From Eutypella sp. D-1 (lineage: Eukaryota > Ascomycota > Sordariomycetes > Xylariales > Diatrypaceae): a stretch of DNA of 64,000 bases. The translations under genes and the position numbers were made by a program. The first letter of the stretch is position 1, and every line of letters starts with the position of its first letter. The notes under the pieces were generated by a model. That model made no database searches. It was not told the DNA's origin and worked only from the letters and a program-made list of their open reading frames with translations. Shown in pieces: positions 44,672-56,412 of this stretch. The stretch is taken from contig JAJTTP010000001.1 of assembly GCA_023313575.1 (NCBI GenBank), forward strand, positions 3,596,001-3,660,000, given 5' to 3'.

Positions 44672-45928
44672 ATGTCATCCAAGTCATCATCGCTAGCGAG
44701 GACTGTCAAGGTACATCTGCCCAACGTAATTTCACCCACTTAACCGTGCAAGCCTTGCTGACTCTCGACCCCAGCTGCGCAATGGATATATTATGCCTCA
44801 GGTTCATCTCGGTCTCTACCAAGTAGACGGACCAGATGTATTAACGGCCGTACCTTGGGCTCTGAAGACTGGGTATCGAGGCGTTGACTCTGCACAGTGG
44901 TATTACAATGAAGCCGAAGCGGGACAGGCGATCAAGGGTTTTCTAAACGGTCCCGAAAACACGGAAAAGCTTTCCCGGGAAGACATCTTCTACACGTCGA
45001 AGTTCTATGAAAATTCGACGTCATATGACAAAGTCCTCCAGTCCATCCGCGATAGCGTCGAAATCTGTGGACTGGACTATATAGATTTGTTCCTCTTGCA
45101 CAGCCCGATTGGTGGCCGCGAGGCGAGACTTACGAGCTGGAAAGCCATAGAAGACGCAATTGAGGAGGGAATTGTTCTGAGTGGCGGAATTAGTAATTTT
45201 GGTGTTCGCCATGTGAGTATTGTTAAGTTTTGGACTCCAACTTAGCCCCTGATTTGCCCTCGAGACTTGCTGCACTACGCGGCAATCACCCTTAATCTGA
45301 ACCATCAAAACAAGCCGTTAACAAACTAACTGCATACCACAGGTCGAAGAGCTCATGGAATCGAACCTGCGCATTCCTCCAGCCGTCAACCAGATCGAAG
45401 TCCATCCATTCAATACAAGGAGGGACATCCGTGCCGCTTGCGCTAATCATGGGATCGTAGTGGAGGCATATGCGCCGCTGGCACGAGCAAAGCGAATGAG
45501 GCATCCCACCATCTTGAAATTATCGAAGCGATACGACTGCAGTCCCGCGCAGCTTATGGTGCGGTAAGTCTCACTGGCCCTTGTTCATGAGATGGGAGCA
45601 CCCGCTGCGCTGGGCGCTTTTCTGCTGCTGTCATCCCATGCTATTTTCGAACAGCTAATTCGAACATGCTTTAGATGGTCTTTGCAACACAGCCTGATTC
45701 CCCTTCCAAAGAGCATACAGCGCCATCACCAGATTGAGAATGCGAACGTGGAGTGGTTTGAGATATCGGGTGAGGATATGGAGACACTAGATGCGCTAGA
45801 CGAAGGTCTTGTTACTGACTGGTGAGTCGTTCTTGAATGGAAGCGATAGTACTACGGTTTTCATCCACGTAGATTGATTTAATATGCTAATGTTGTTCTT
45901 GTAAAGGGATCCTACCGATGCGCCCTGA
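44672..45928 (+). CDS. aldo-keto reductase
   Basis: NADPH-dependent oxidoreductase of the AKR superfamily, a TIM-barrel enzyme that reduces aldehydes or ketones. Exons: 44672-44710, 44775-45212, 45343-45563, 45675-45821, 45907-45928; 867 nt, 288 aa, typical for fungal AKRs. The catalytic tetrad is visible: Asp51 in GVDSAQWYYN, Tyr56, Lys89 in YTSKFY and His122 in LFLLHSP. The cofactor region has AVNQIEVHPF, AYAPLAR and PLPKSIQRHHQIENA near the C-terminus. The first 13 residues come from a separate exon (MSSKSSSLARTVK), and the last exon adds only DPTDAP and the stop. All junctions agree in phase and no damage is seen. The substrate is unknown. Its position next to a methyltransferase remnant and an NRPS-like gene suggests secondary metabolism or detoxification. 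Confidence 0.92.
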
Positions 45929-46408
45929 CTTATGGCAATTGTAGCCAATGGCCATCATCCCATATGAAGTACTCATCGATCCTAACGACATGAGAGAGCT
46001 GCCATGTATTACCGGACGTTTATGCCCAGTCTTTTCTTGTATATAGGCTTCTTGGAGGTGTAAAGACCTGGAAAGTTAACAGTCGAAGAATTGGCCATGG
46101 ATGCCTAACGTGATATCTACGTGATCAGCACACATGCTTTCTAATTTCAAACTCATACTGGGTCAAGCTTTCATATTTAGGCATTTTCTGTACAAGGCCG
46201 GGGCCCAAATCGGCGTTGAATTCCATCATTGGTGGGAAGTATCGTGCACTTATGCAATTAGGCGCCGAGGCAGCTAGGCTTACCCAGGACCCATGCAGCC
46301 GACCACCACATAAACACGATTCCCCTCCCCTTAAGTTAATTTCAGTTCAACTTTTACGCTCGTTATGCCAGCAATTACCTCGAAATCGAGTAGATTCTTT
46401 CTAACGCC
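45929..46408. other. intergenic
   Basis: About 480 bp between the aldo-keto reductase and ankyrin-protein genes. It contains the presumed promoter of the latter; nothing else is recognised. Confidence 0.5.
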
Positions 46409-48636
46409 ATGGCAGAGCTAGTCGGGTTAGTGTCAAGTTCACTGGCTCTTGCGGAGGTCGCGGTGAAAACCGGAGGTGCAGTCGCAAAGCTAAGGAGACT
46501 GTGGGAGGAGATACAAGATGTCCCAAAGGCGATAACGAACCTCATGAAACGGATCGAAATTGCAGATTCGATCATATGGGACATGGAGCGCGACATAAAG
46601 GAGCATGCTAATATGAGCCCCGTGATCTTCAACGATGGGGCTATGAGAAATAGTATCGAATTATGCCGACAGGCGGTTCAAGACATTTCGGACCTTGTTG
46701 ATGACCTAAGCGTTCAAATCGAGAGGCAGAAGGGGAAAGGGGGGGTGAAAAGGGGTATTGCCAAGTTCAAGATTTGTTTAAAAAATGAGGTCCTTGCAGA
46801 CCATGAGAAACGATTGCAACACGCTTTCATGCTATTATGTGCAGCGCAACAAGGCTACATGAGGTAAGTCGCTCATTAAACCTATCATAGAGAAATACTA
46901 ACATAGGAAAAAAGGACCAGATTAACATTCCTTCCCCATGTAATCGTCCAAAGGCTAAGGGAAGAACAGTCCCAGTCTAGCTATGGCATAATAGATGGGA
47001 CAAAATATGATGAAGAACGAGCAAGCACTGGCTCTAACGAGGTCAACGAGAATCAAATGCACAGACCCGAAGTTGAGAAAATACCCATTTGGAGGAATTC
47101 TGTGTACAGGAGCGACGAAAAACTCTTGGGCATTACGAAGAACAAGTTCCACCCGATGCCCTGGTACCAGTCTCCTATCTTAGGTCGTCTCACAACTAGA
47201 CGGACAGAAACTAGGAAAGATTCCAATTCGTTTACTACAACAAGTGAGTTGACGCGGTATGAAGCTCAGAACAGAATAATAACATGGTGCAACGCAAGGT
47301 TACAATCTCCGCCTCCAGTTCCCTAGCTGGATAGCCACCAAGGCATGGGACATACAGATGCTCAAATCAATCTCAGGTTGGAATATTCAACTTCGGACAT
47401 GGCAAACAGTTGACTACTGCTCTTCTAGGGCCTTCACAGCTGTTAGTCGCCGCGATCCTGAGACATTACGCTATCTTCTTTGCAATGGCCTAGCAAGCCC
47501 TTTCGAGCGCGATGAAGATGGGGCGACACTACTTCATGTACGCTAACACCTAATCTCCCATTCCATTTATTATGATCTCAAGGAAGAGGGGGGAAAGTTG
47601 CTTATCAAGACATTTACAGATTGTGACAGAGTCCGAGTGCGCAAGAATACTAGTGGCTGCTGGTCTCGAACTTAACGAGCGCAATTTCAACAATACGACT
47701 GCTATGTCGCTTATTCTTACGCGAACCACGCAGTCCCCACGAGCTATACCTGAAATCAAGGCATTTATGCTCTCATTAGGAGGGTTTGAGGCGGCCGTCG
47801 GCGAAGAAGGGTCATCTTGGATGCTTCTAAACTATGCGAGCCGAGTCTGGCGCGGCCTCTCCGTATTGCGCCAGGTACACCCCACGGTGTCCTGGAGTTT
47901 TGGCCGCATATTCTCAGGATATCACCAGCTACCCTTTGTGACACGAGTTCAAGAATTTTATGCAAACCCAGGGAAGCCCTGGGACGAAGGCCTACCTCCA
48001 GAAATATTCCGACTTAGTCTATGGGCTGATGGCAGGATACGAAAAGACGACATCGACCGGCTAGAACAGTGCGACCTGCCATTTCTGAACATAGTATCAA
48101 CCTGGATAGGTTACCGCTTCTGGTCGGAGTGGACGGGAGAGCCAATTCAATGGCGAGAGACCTTGAGAGAACTGTTGGATATAATTGGAGACCTGCATAG
48201 TCTCAGGCATGGTGACATTGATGGCGATGACTTCTGGTACCTCCGCCACCAAACGACACCACTTGTTAGCTTCGTCCTAGGGGCTGCCGCATCAATGCTT
48301 GGAACTAGATATTTCAAAACCGAGATGCAGCATGCGATTATAGGATGGCTATCACTTTTAAAAAGCTGTAAGGTGGACCTGGTCCGATACGGGAGGAGAG
48401 AGAGGAAAGCACTGAGGAGAAATCACACGTTGATGGAAACGAGGCTGGATGAGCTGGTTAGGAATCAGCTTCAGGAAGCTACAGAACATTTGAAGATTAA
48501 GGATATCCGGTACGGACATAACCCAAAAGATTGGTCTCTGGTGTGGGACACAGACGCGGAAGAGCTTGCTGGCGAATTCTGGCAGATGACTGAGGAGCCT
48601 CGGTTCCTAGTTCCGGGTGCATGGGTAGACGACTGA
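46409..48636 (+). CDS. STAND-type N-terminal domain / ankyrin protein
   Basis: Fungus-specific protein of unknown function. Exons: 46409-46863, 46915-47243, 47299-47537, 47620-48636; 2040 nt, 679 aa. The N-terminal ~150 residues (MAELVGLVSSSLALAEVAVK, then paired helices with repeated Asp/Glu-Ile patterns) resemble the fungal N-terminal domain of STAND proteins (Helo-like/PigL type), a signalling domain of NLR-like immune receptors. A conserved fungal block follows (YNLRLQFPSWIATKAWD), then an ankyrin-like segment (RRDPETLRYLLCNG...DGATLLH; CARILVAAGLELNERN). The C-terminal ~300 residues are an uncharacterised helical region. There is no NACHT/NB-ARC P-loop. The 55-nt intron 47244-47298 (GTGAGT...AAG) removes an apparent frameshift and restores the block; ignoring it would make the gene look broken. 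The acceptor for exon 2 was chosen because the upstream AG leads to a stop. Confidence 0.8.
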
Positions 48637-50400
48637 AGAGGAAGGGAGCTTACTTTACCTCAGGGAAACGGGGTGAAATAATGCATAGGCAAATCTTTTT
48701 TGCTGGACTAGGACAGAGACATCTCCCGTGAAGTCCTTGTTGGCAATTATTTCCATAGTTAACTAAGCCAGACCATGCCGTACTATCTTCACCTTTGTAC
48801 ATAGGGCTGCTGGTCTTTCCAGAGAGCCAGTACTCGCTAACGATTTCCATCATAGTGTCCAGCACCTGTTACAAATCACCCATTCCTAATCAAACAGTAA
48901 GATAATGGTCACGTGGTGGTAGCGTCGCCAAGACCATCTTGGTGACCGATCCTAAGGTGATGAGGACCTTTTTTATATAAAAGGGAATGGGATCACTCCC
49001 ATATATATAGATTTTCGTTTAGCTAGCCAGTGATCAATCTAAGTACTTATCCCTTCTACATCTTCTGTTATCTAAAATCAAGACCAGTGGTGACGGCTTC
49101 GTTACAGCACCCTTTGGACGTCTAGTCTACGTGCGTACCAATTCTGTAATGTCAAGCTCTCTAACCGTAGTACTTCTGAAAAGGAAGAGCATAAAGCTAG
49201 ACGTCCGAAGTCTACGTCACGATTTATGCCACGGGGTTTACGGGTTGGTTGTTGTTGTAGTATTTGACGGGGTGGGAGGGCTACGTAGCAGCCCTCCACC
49301 AGAGCCTCCCATGGGGCATATAGCTGTGATGGGCTAGGAGTACTTACGCTAGATACATGATCCCACAACCTATCCAGCAACTCAAGCCCGAAGGCGCGTC
49401 TGTCCATGATTGTCATACGGTTTTTAGGATCTTGGCAAGTATATGGTATTTGGAATCATGCAGTGTTATCTGCAGTGATGACTACAAGCGGAGGGCGTTG
49501 GAACGCAGATTACCAACAACGACCTATATGGCGCTTAGGATAGCTAAAACAGAATATTCGATGACGATACATACCAACCATCAATCGTGTATATACAGGA
49601 CCTAGATCTCCCACCCAGACTGATCGAGAGGAGAAGACCTAAGGCCCTCGAGACCACAGAAGACTTATTACTTGTTCTGATTCTATCCAAGCTCTAGATA
49701 CTAGCCCTTGTTACAATGGCTGAGGATAGTTTAAACACAGGGGCTTGCTCTGGGATACGACTAGTGAATGTGAAAAGTCAATTCAGTGCGATCAGGTGGT
49801 TTCTACAGATGCAGTTGACGTCAAACGGGGCGTCATACCCAACTATGAAGTAGATGGCCGGTAGTTCGTCGCCATCGAAGTCGGGGGTTTCATCTCGAGT
49901 ATTAGGCCTGTGTACAGTATCGAGGGCGAAAACCGTGGCCGTGTGCGTTTGGTATCACGCCTAAGAACCGGGTCGTTTGGCTATGAGTTACCTAGGTAGT
50001 TGGCAGAGATGGATTATATAATCAGGAGAATAATCTAGATGTGGCTGAAATCGCCACAATATCCAATACAGTATCCACCACAATAGGATGATTGGTCAGC
50101 CATGCGCTCCACTCCAGCCTTCTGTCTGTTCCAATAGTATGCAGCTAATGCAGTTTTCCGATAAAAGCATTGCTTCGCCTGCCAGCCCCGTCTCGACTTG
50201 CCATCTACAACAATAAACTTATAAGGAAACAATAATTACCTACAAAAACCTAGGGGTATCTCTAAATCTCGACAGGGCAACTTACACCTGGGCATTCCCC
50301 GACTCCTACCACAATCACGATATTACTCTCCTTCCGAACCCCCCAAAAAGGCCACACCTAAAGCGAACCCGGCCATCGACAGACGCGACGAATAAGCAAG
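48637..50400. other. intergenic, with a possible minus-strand gene remnant
   Basis: About 1.8 kb. On the minus strand at 49778-49954 a 58-codon frame without ATG reads like protein (FDGDELPAIYFIVGYDAPF). At about 49350-49430 another stretch reads MTIMDRRAFGLELLDRLWDH before a GTAAGT donor. They cannot be joined into a convincing gene. A TTACCTAGGTAG word lies at 49988-49999. The last part (50230-50400), C- and A-rich, is the leader of the U2AF gene. Confidence 0.4.
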
Positions 50401-51030
50401 ATGGCGAACTTCCTCGCCTCCATTTTCGGTACCGAGCAGGACAAGGTCAACTGTTCTTTCTACTATAAGATTGGTGCGTGTCGGCACGGAGACCGGTGTT
50501 CACGGAAACATGTGAAGCCCTCGTACTCCCAGACCATCTTGTTACCGAGCATGTACCAAAACCCGGCGCACGATAATAAGGCGCGCCTGACGCCCGAGCA
50601 GTGCGCGAATCACTTCGACGCCTTCTATGAAGACCTTTGGTGCGAGCTGTGCCGGTACGGCGAGCTTGAAGAGCTCGTCGTCTGCGACAACACCAACGAC
50701 CACTTGATCGGCAACGTCTACGCGCGCTTCAAGTACGAGGACTCGGCCCAGCGCGCCTGCGACGAGCTTAATTCGCGCTGGTACGCCGGCCGCCCCATCT
50801 ACTGCGAGCTGAGTCCCGTCACCGATTTCCGCGAGGCCTGCTGCCGCCTCAACTCTGGTGAGGGCTGCGTCCGCGGCGGCTTCTGCAACTTCATCCACCG
50901 CAAGAACCCCTCTTCCGATCTCGAGCGCGAGCTCCAGCTCTCCACCAAGAAATGGCTTAAGATGCGCGGCCGCGACGAGAAGAGCGTGAGCCGCACCCCG
51001 AGCCCGGAGCCCACCCGGAGGCGCTATTAG
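50401..51030 (+). CDS. U2 snRNP auxiliary factor small subunit (U2AF35)
   Basis: Nuclear splicing factor that recognises the 3' splice-site AG as a heterodimer with U2AF large subunit. It is a single exon of 209 aa. It has the diagnostic layout: C3H zinc finger 1 (C18, C27, C33, H37, spacing C-x8-C-x5-C-x3-H), a UHM/RRM-like domain (about 42-140, with GNVYARFKYEDSAQRA and RWYAGRPIYCEL), and zinc finger 2 with the same spacing (C147, C156, C162, H166). The C-terminal tail is short and basic, with SRTPSPEPTRRRY in place of a long RS domain. It begins MANFLASIFGTEQDKVNCSF, the conserved family start. The gene is intronless in an otherwise intron-rich region. The DNA is strongly C-ending in codon use, consistent with high expression. 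Confidence 0.96.
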   Translation: MANFLASIFGTEQDKVNCSFYYKIGACRHGDRCSRKHVKPSYSQTILLPSMYQNPAHDNKARLTPEQCANHFDAFYEDLWCELCRYGELEELVVCDNTNDHLIGNVYARFKYEDSAQRACDELNSRWYAGRPIYCELSPVTDFREACCRLNSGEGCVRGGFCNFIHRKNPSSDLERELQLSTKKWLKMRGRDEKSVSRTPSPEPTRRRY

Positions 51031-54000
51031 TGCATCGACGATTGAGCACCTGCCGGGACATGCATGGATGCGCGAATCATCCACTTAAATTACCGCACCA
51101 TGTTCCTGTTAAGGCATAAGGGGGCGGGAACGGGGAAAGAAAAAAATGTTAAGCGTGATGTCATGGTTTGGGTTGGGAGGGCGGAGGGAGGATAAGTGAA
51201 CTGCGGGAACAAGAGTAAAAATCAGAACAAACCAAGTGTGTGGAGTGGGCGAACACACAAATATCGAAAGAGAATCCGGGGCCTAGAAAGCTGGGTGGAA
51301 TTTGGAAGACGGGCAAAGAGACGATCGACACACTCATCCTCGTGCCCACGATCTCACGTTTATACACCTCGCGATCGAAGTTGCTGCTAACAGGCCAGCT
51401 CTGGGACTACGAGTAGAGTGTGGAGGTGTAGGAAAGAATCGCACTCATTATTTACGCCCCTTTCTAATGCCCCTGTGGCGCTATTATATCCACCAAAATC
51501 ACGGTCACGACAAAAATAGGCAATGAGAATCTCGCAGGATATCACGGTCACGACGCGGAGGAAAGATGAGATCAGGGTATCAAGAGGAGGGTTTCCATCA
51601 TGCAGTTCGAGGGGGCATTAGTCAGCTGAGATGAACTCGCCCCCCCTTCCCCTAATTTACGCTATTAGACGGAGCCGAGGAGGCCTTCCGTGTTCTATAT
51701 CAGGATTTGCTTCTCTGCTTTCGGCTGCTATCAAGCCTCAGACATACGGCGTTGAAGGGAAACGGTTTGATTTTTTGATCCAGGTCTCTAGGGGTACCTA
51801 CTAAACTGTCTGCGCCGCGCATGAAATCTGCGTATGTCCGGCCATGCACATATGTACAATACTTCTTAAGCTCAATGGAAGGATGGAGAACTTCATGGAC
51901 AACAAGAAGAAGCAAGGAGTCAATCTAGACGACGTTTTCGTGACATGTTCTGTGGTAAGATGACTGTAGAACGAGGGGGACTTTTCTGTTCATCCGTGTT
52001 CCCTTTCCCCCAATCTCCCCTTGAATGACGGACCATCCGTGTATACTGAAGCCGGCGAGCTGCCAGCTGCCGAGCTGCTATTACTATAATCAGATTACTT
52101 CTGCAAAATAGTCACTGCTCCGGATAGCTCACCTCGTTACTAGTCTTGATACATTGATCGACCTAGCTTCAAACCCGCCGTTCATCGAGGGCACATATAT
52201 AACTACGGACTGCAATCGCTTTCTACTTACTTGTTGGAAGAATATAAGTTTCATAAGCGTGCTACCTTGTCAGTCGATATCTATCAGTCAATACTCATCT
52301 CACGGCATGCTTTAAACAAATAAAAGGGTATCACAAACAATTTGTTATCTGCCCGACGGGGTACTGATATCCTACATCTAGCTCTCAACTACGTCGACTT
52401 GTTTCGTACCTGTACGGTGCTATCTGCTATGTACTAGGGACCGTTGTCGCGGGTAACGCAACCTGTCGGTCTATCCTCTCATCCTGGCCCAGTGGCTCAT
52501 CGGCCACATGTCTACAAAAAGGGTAAACAAACTACCGTTTATTTGCGTATACCTCCGACCGACTTTAGATACCTACGTCGTCGCAAATGTCAGCATCACG
52601 ATTGTAGGGGGTCAGACATACGCATACATCTACGCTCTACGCATAGTATCCGCGCTACGCTGCACCGTGCGACGAAACGAGACGGTCGGTGGGTAGGCGG
52701 GTGGACAAGTGGGTGCCGTACGAGATCGGCGGGAGAAGAGCGGGCCCGGGTTCGGGGCACTAGACAAAGGAGCCGGCGGTTCGGGCCAGGCGATCCCGAT
52801 GCCCATCTATCTCCTTTCTCTTCCTCGACCCTCCCTTGCCTCCTCTCGGCCTGTCCCGCTTGCAACTTCGTTTCTTCAAATGGAGTGAATAGGCAAGTCA
52901 CACGTGGAACGGTGTCTACCTCCTGCATAACAGTTGACTCTAGAGTTGACCTGGGGGGCTGGCGAGTAGGAGCCTGCATCCGGTACCCCTGGGGGATTCG
53001 CTTTTTGCTGGGCCGAGAGTTGCGCTTGCCTGGTGCATATATATATGGCCCCGCCACGCCACTCGTGGGTACCATTATAAGCGGTATCTCCCTGGGCGTC
53101 GAGAGGTGCCAGCTGAGTCGACAAAGCCCTTACATACTTGACACGCATACTTAGCGTGCGTGGTTAGTAATATTTCAGGCGTAGAAAAATAAAGTCAGAG
53201 AAAAAACACTACTAGTCATGCATGATCACAGGCACGTACCGTACAAAAGGCAGTAACGAAAAGTAGGTGTGCAGGGAGGGTACCAGGTATCCAGAGCCAG
53301 AGTTGGGACCAAGATAGCGAGGAGGCACGGGGAAGGTCCACGAACCCACGACGGGTCAGCCGTTGCCGGCAGATTTCGACCGAGATGACACGCATATTTT
53401 CATTGGGCCGTGGAGGCTTATACGTACGTCCACGTACCTGGATACATAGCCGCCACGTGTTGTTTGATTTGCATCCGGCCGGCTGCCTGGTTCCGGGTAA
53501 AGAAGGCTGAGTGACAGGTCGCAGTACAGGAAGCTCCGTTTCCTTGGAGACAAGCTTGGTGACAACAGAGTTCACATTCTTCGTGTCGCCACGAATCCAT
53601 CGAGGTATCCTGCGAGAGCATCCATAAAACGCTGGATAAGGACAGGATCACCGAGCTACGCAAGCGAAAACACGAGGGTACGAGGCAGCGCGAGATCCTA
53701 GCGACCACCCCTTCTGTCTTCATACTGAGATGAAAGGCAAATGGAACATCGCCACGTTTTCTCAGAAGGGAGACCGTGATGGTCCATTTTCCTCCTTTCC
53801 CGGCTCCACTTTGCTTAACCATGTGTCAGCAGCTCCTGGGCCTCTAGGTCCGCGATGGGTCTGCCTCATGAGCGGTATGTAGGCCTCCTCAGCATTCGTT
53901 ACATCGAGTCGGTGTAGTATAGAGCTTATCTGCCTGCCTGTCTGCCTACCTTGCAAGCTGCCTTTCACGTTTGGGGCATGCAACACGAACTGCCCTAGAT

Positions 54001-56394
54001 TCCACGGCTCGGTTTGCGAGTAGCCATGGCAAGGAAAGTGGTTATACACCGTATTCGGCATAGCTAGTTAGGATGAAGGAATTGGGTGATTAGATCAAGT
54101 GACCTTACCCACACCCCCTTTTCGCCTACTCACCTTTGCTGGGAGATCCCATTTTTAGGCCCTCCCTCCTAAGATTGCTGGGAGTGAGATAGGGCAGTAG
54201 GGCAACTAACAGTACGAGGTGACCATGATAAGCCCAGAACTGTGGGAAGACTTAGACCAACGGCATTTGGATGGATGTACCATATTTCCATTCCTGGCCC
54301 TGCATGGATGGGTTACAGAGAGTGACTACCGGAGGGTGCCGGATCAGGAGTCGATGCCTTGTAACTACCATGTTTCCAAATGTGACAGAATTGATCGGGG
54401 ATTGACATCCTCCAGGTTCAACCAACCGCCCTAGTAAGGTTTGTGGCGGGGAAACGAGTCGGGAATGAGATATCCATAGCTGGGGGGCCTGCCTCTTCCG
54501 CATACTCACACGAAGGAAAAAAATAAGAAAAAAAGAAGGTCGAGAAGAAGAATCCGGCGAGCTGGATATGCACGACCGGAGCCAAGCGACGATGTGGAGG
54601 AGAACGGTCCACCGTGGAGGATGTAAGAAAGGCCAACCGACCCGCTTAGCCATTGCCATTGGCTGTAAGAAATTATGTAACAGTTTCCCACTGCTGAGTG
54701 AATGCCTCGGATACTTGTTATCTGGAGGGCGGTGGTGGATTCTAGCGACTCCAGCGTGTCGTGAAAAAAAAAAAAGGAGCTAATAATGTACAAGCACCGG
54801 GTTCTCGCCAAGACCGAAGGAATGGAATCAGATTGGCAGGAATAGCGTGTTGCCTGTTGCCTGTGGTCCTGGTAGATGCAGGTGTGATGTGAGAAGGCTG
54901 CATGCATAGAATGTTTCTAGAAGCTCTAGAAGCCGGGAGTGGCCCAGCGGACCCCTATGCGGTAGTATTTTTAGGGAAGGGGAAAGAGATCTTCCTAGGA
55001 TGCTCCCTGACCCAACCCGGCAGCCCTAATGAGACAAGACCTGAGAATACGCGGAGATGCGGGATCACCATTGATTAGGATCGCTTCAGTGGGCATTTAG
55101 TAGCTAGGTGGACCGCGAAAGAATTTCCACTTCGAGACGCGAGACGCGGCAAGTGGCGGGGGAGGTTATCGAAATGGAATAAGAGAAAAAAAAAGACGGG
55201 TATGTTAGATCACCTTCCGACGTTCCGCCCTTGCGCCCTTACATCGAGAAGGTGAAGAGGGGGTGATTCGAGGAAACATGGTGATGCGGGGACACGGAGA
55301 TAATGAACCATTATCGTCATCATCGGCCGTTGCTTGGATATGGTAATAATCAGGCCATCCACCTTCCCTCCAAGCGCCTGCGCCACGCCCTTTGATTTGA
55401 TAGTTTCTCAAGCACGACAGTGAACAGGAGGGATCAAGGAGATGGACGGAGCAGACGGCGAATGGGACAAAATCCAAGACACTGCGACATTGCACGGCAG
55501 AGCGGTTTCGGTGTTCTGATGGGCTTTGGAAACCAACCTTTCAGGGCGGGCGGCGGGCGGTCAGGGATATATGATAGGCGTAGGTGTGTGTATGTGTGCG
55601 TGTTTGTGTGTTCCTCCTGTGCCCTTCCTTACTTACCTATGTACAGAGATAGATGCCTAGAGCCCTAGGTATGTAATGCTAGGCTTATTGTGAATGGATA
55701 AGGAGCTTCAGAAGTGGTGTGGTCATATGTAAGTATGGGTGTGGGTTGGTGGCATTTTAATTATCATCACCCACCACCCCATCCAGGGTTCAGTTGGGCG
55801 ATGTGAGGTACCATTCCATTCCGAGGGCTGAAGTTTGAAGGATACATTATTCTGTGGTTGGCCGATGGTTCGCGGGTGGGTGTATGGTGGATGAGGAATG
55901 AGGGTGGTGGATGAGTGGATGGGTGGACGAATGGTCGCCGAGAAGTTCCGCTCAGACTTACCATAACAAGATTCCATCCAGATTGCGTTGCCGATTGGAA
56001 ATACGGGCTTGCTTCTGTCGTCATCGGATCGAAACTTGTGAGTGAATTGGATACAACAGCGACATCATCCAGCGCATTCATTGCTACGTAGTTGTATACG
56101 TATGTATGTATCTTTATCCATAATGTCCAGAGAGTATGCGGGTATTACACATGGCTGACATGTGTGTAGTAGATGGGATGGAAAAGAACGGGGCGGCGTG
56201 CGTGATGTGATCAGAAGAAGGTTAAGCAGCTTGGCAAGCCTGGCAGCACTATGTACGGAGTATGTAACTAATCTGACAGTGCAACACGTTCAGACAGACA
56301 ACCGTTCAAGGACGTCCGATAAGTGGGTGGATTGGTGGGTTGTCCTGAAGCAGGGATAAGAACCAACTAGTTACCTCCATTGTACTTAAGTAAA

Positions 56395-56412
56395 TACCTA
56401 GAGCTCTAGGTA
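56395..56412. repeat. 18-bp perfect palindrome
   Basis: TACCTAGAGCTCTAGGTA reads identically on both strands. It has the same TACCTA arms as the shorter palindromes scattered through the intergenic DNA. Confidence 0.8.

Noticed and set aside
45358..45372. reverse B-box-like GAATCGAACC
   Set aside because: It lies inside exon 3 of the aldo-keto reductase and encodes ESNLR; no matching A-box or stem.
47244..47298. apparent +1 frameshift in the ankyrin gene
   Set aside because: A 55-nt intron with a perfect GTGAGT donor and AAG acceptor restores the conserved block, so the gene is read as intact rather than as a pseudogene.
52444..53154. 236-codon plus-strand open frame in the gene-poor region
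   Set aside because: It opens with a non-ATG-like context and is rich in Arg, Ser and Cys without domain pattern. Overlapping frames on the other strand are equally long, which is typical of chance in GC-rich DNA.
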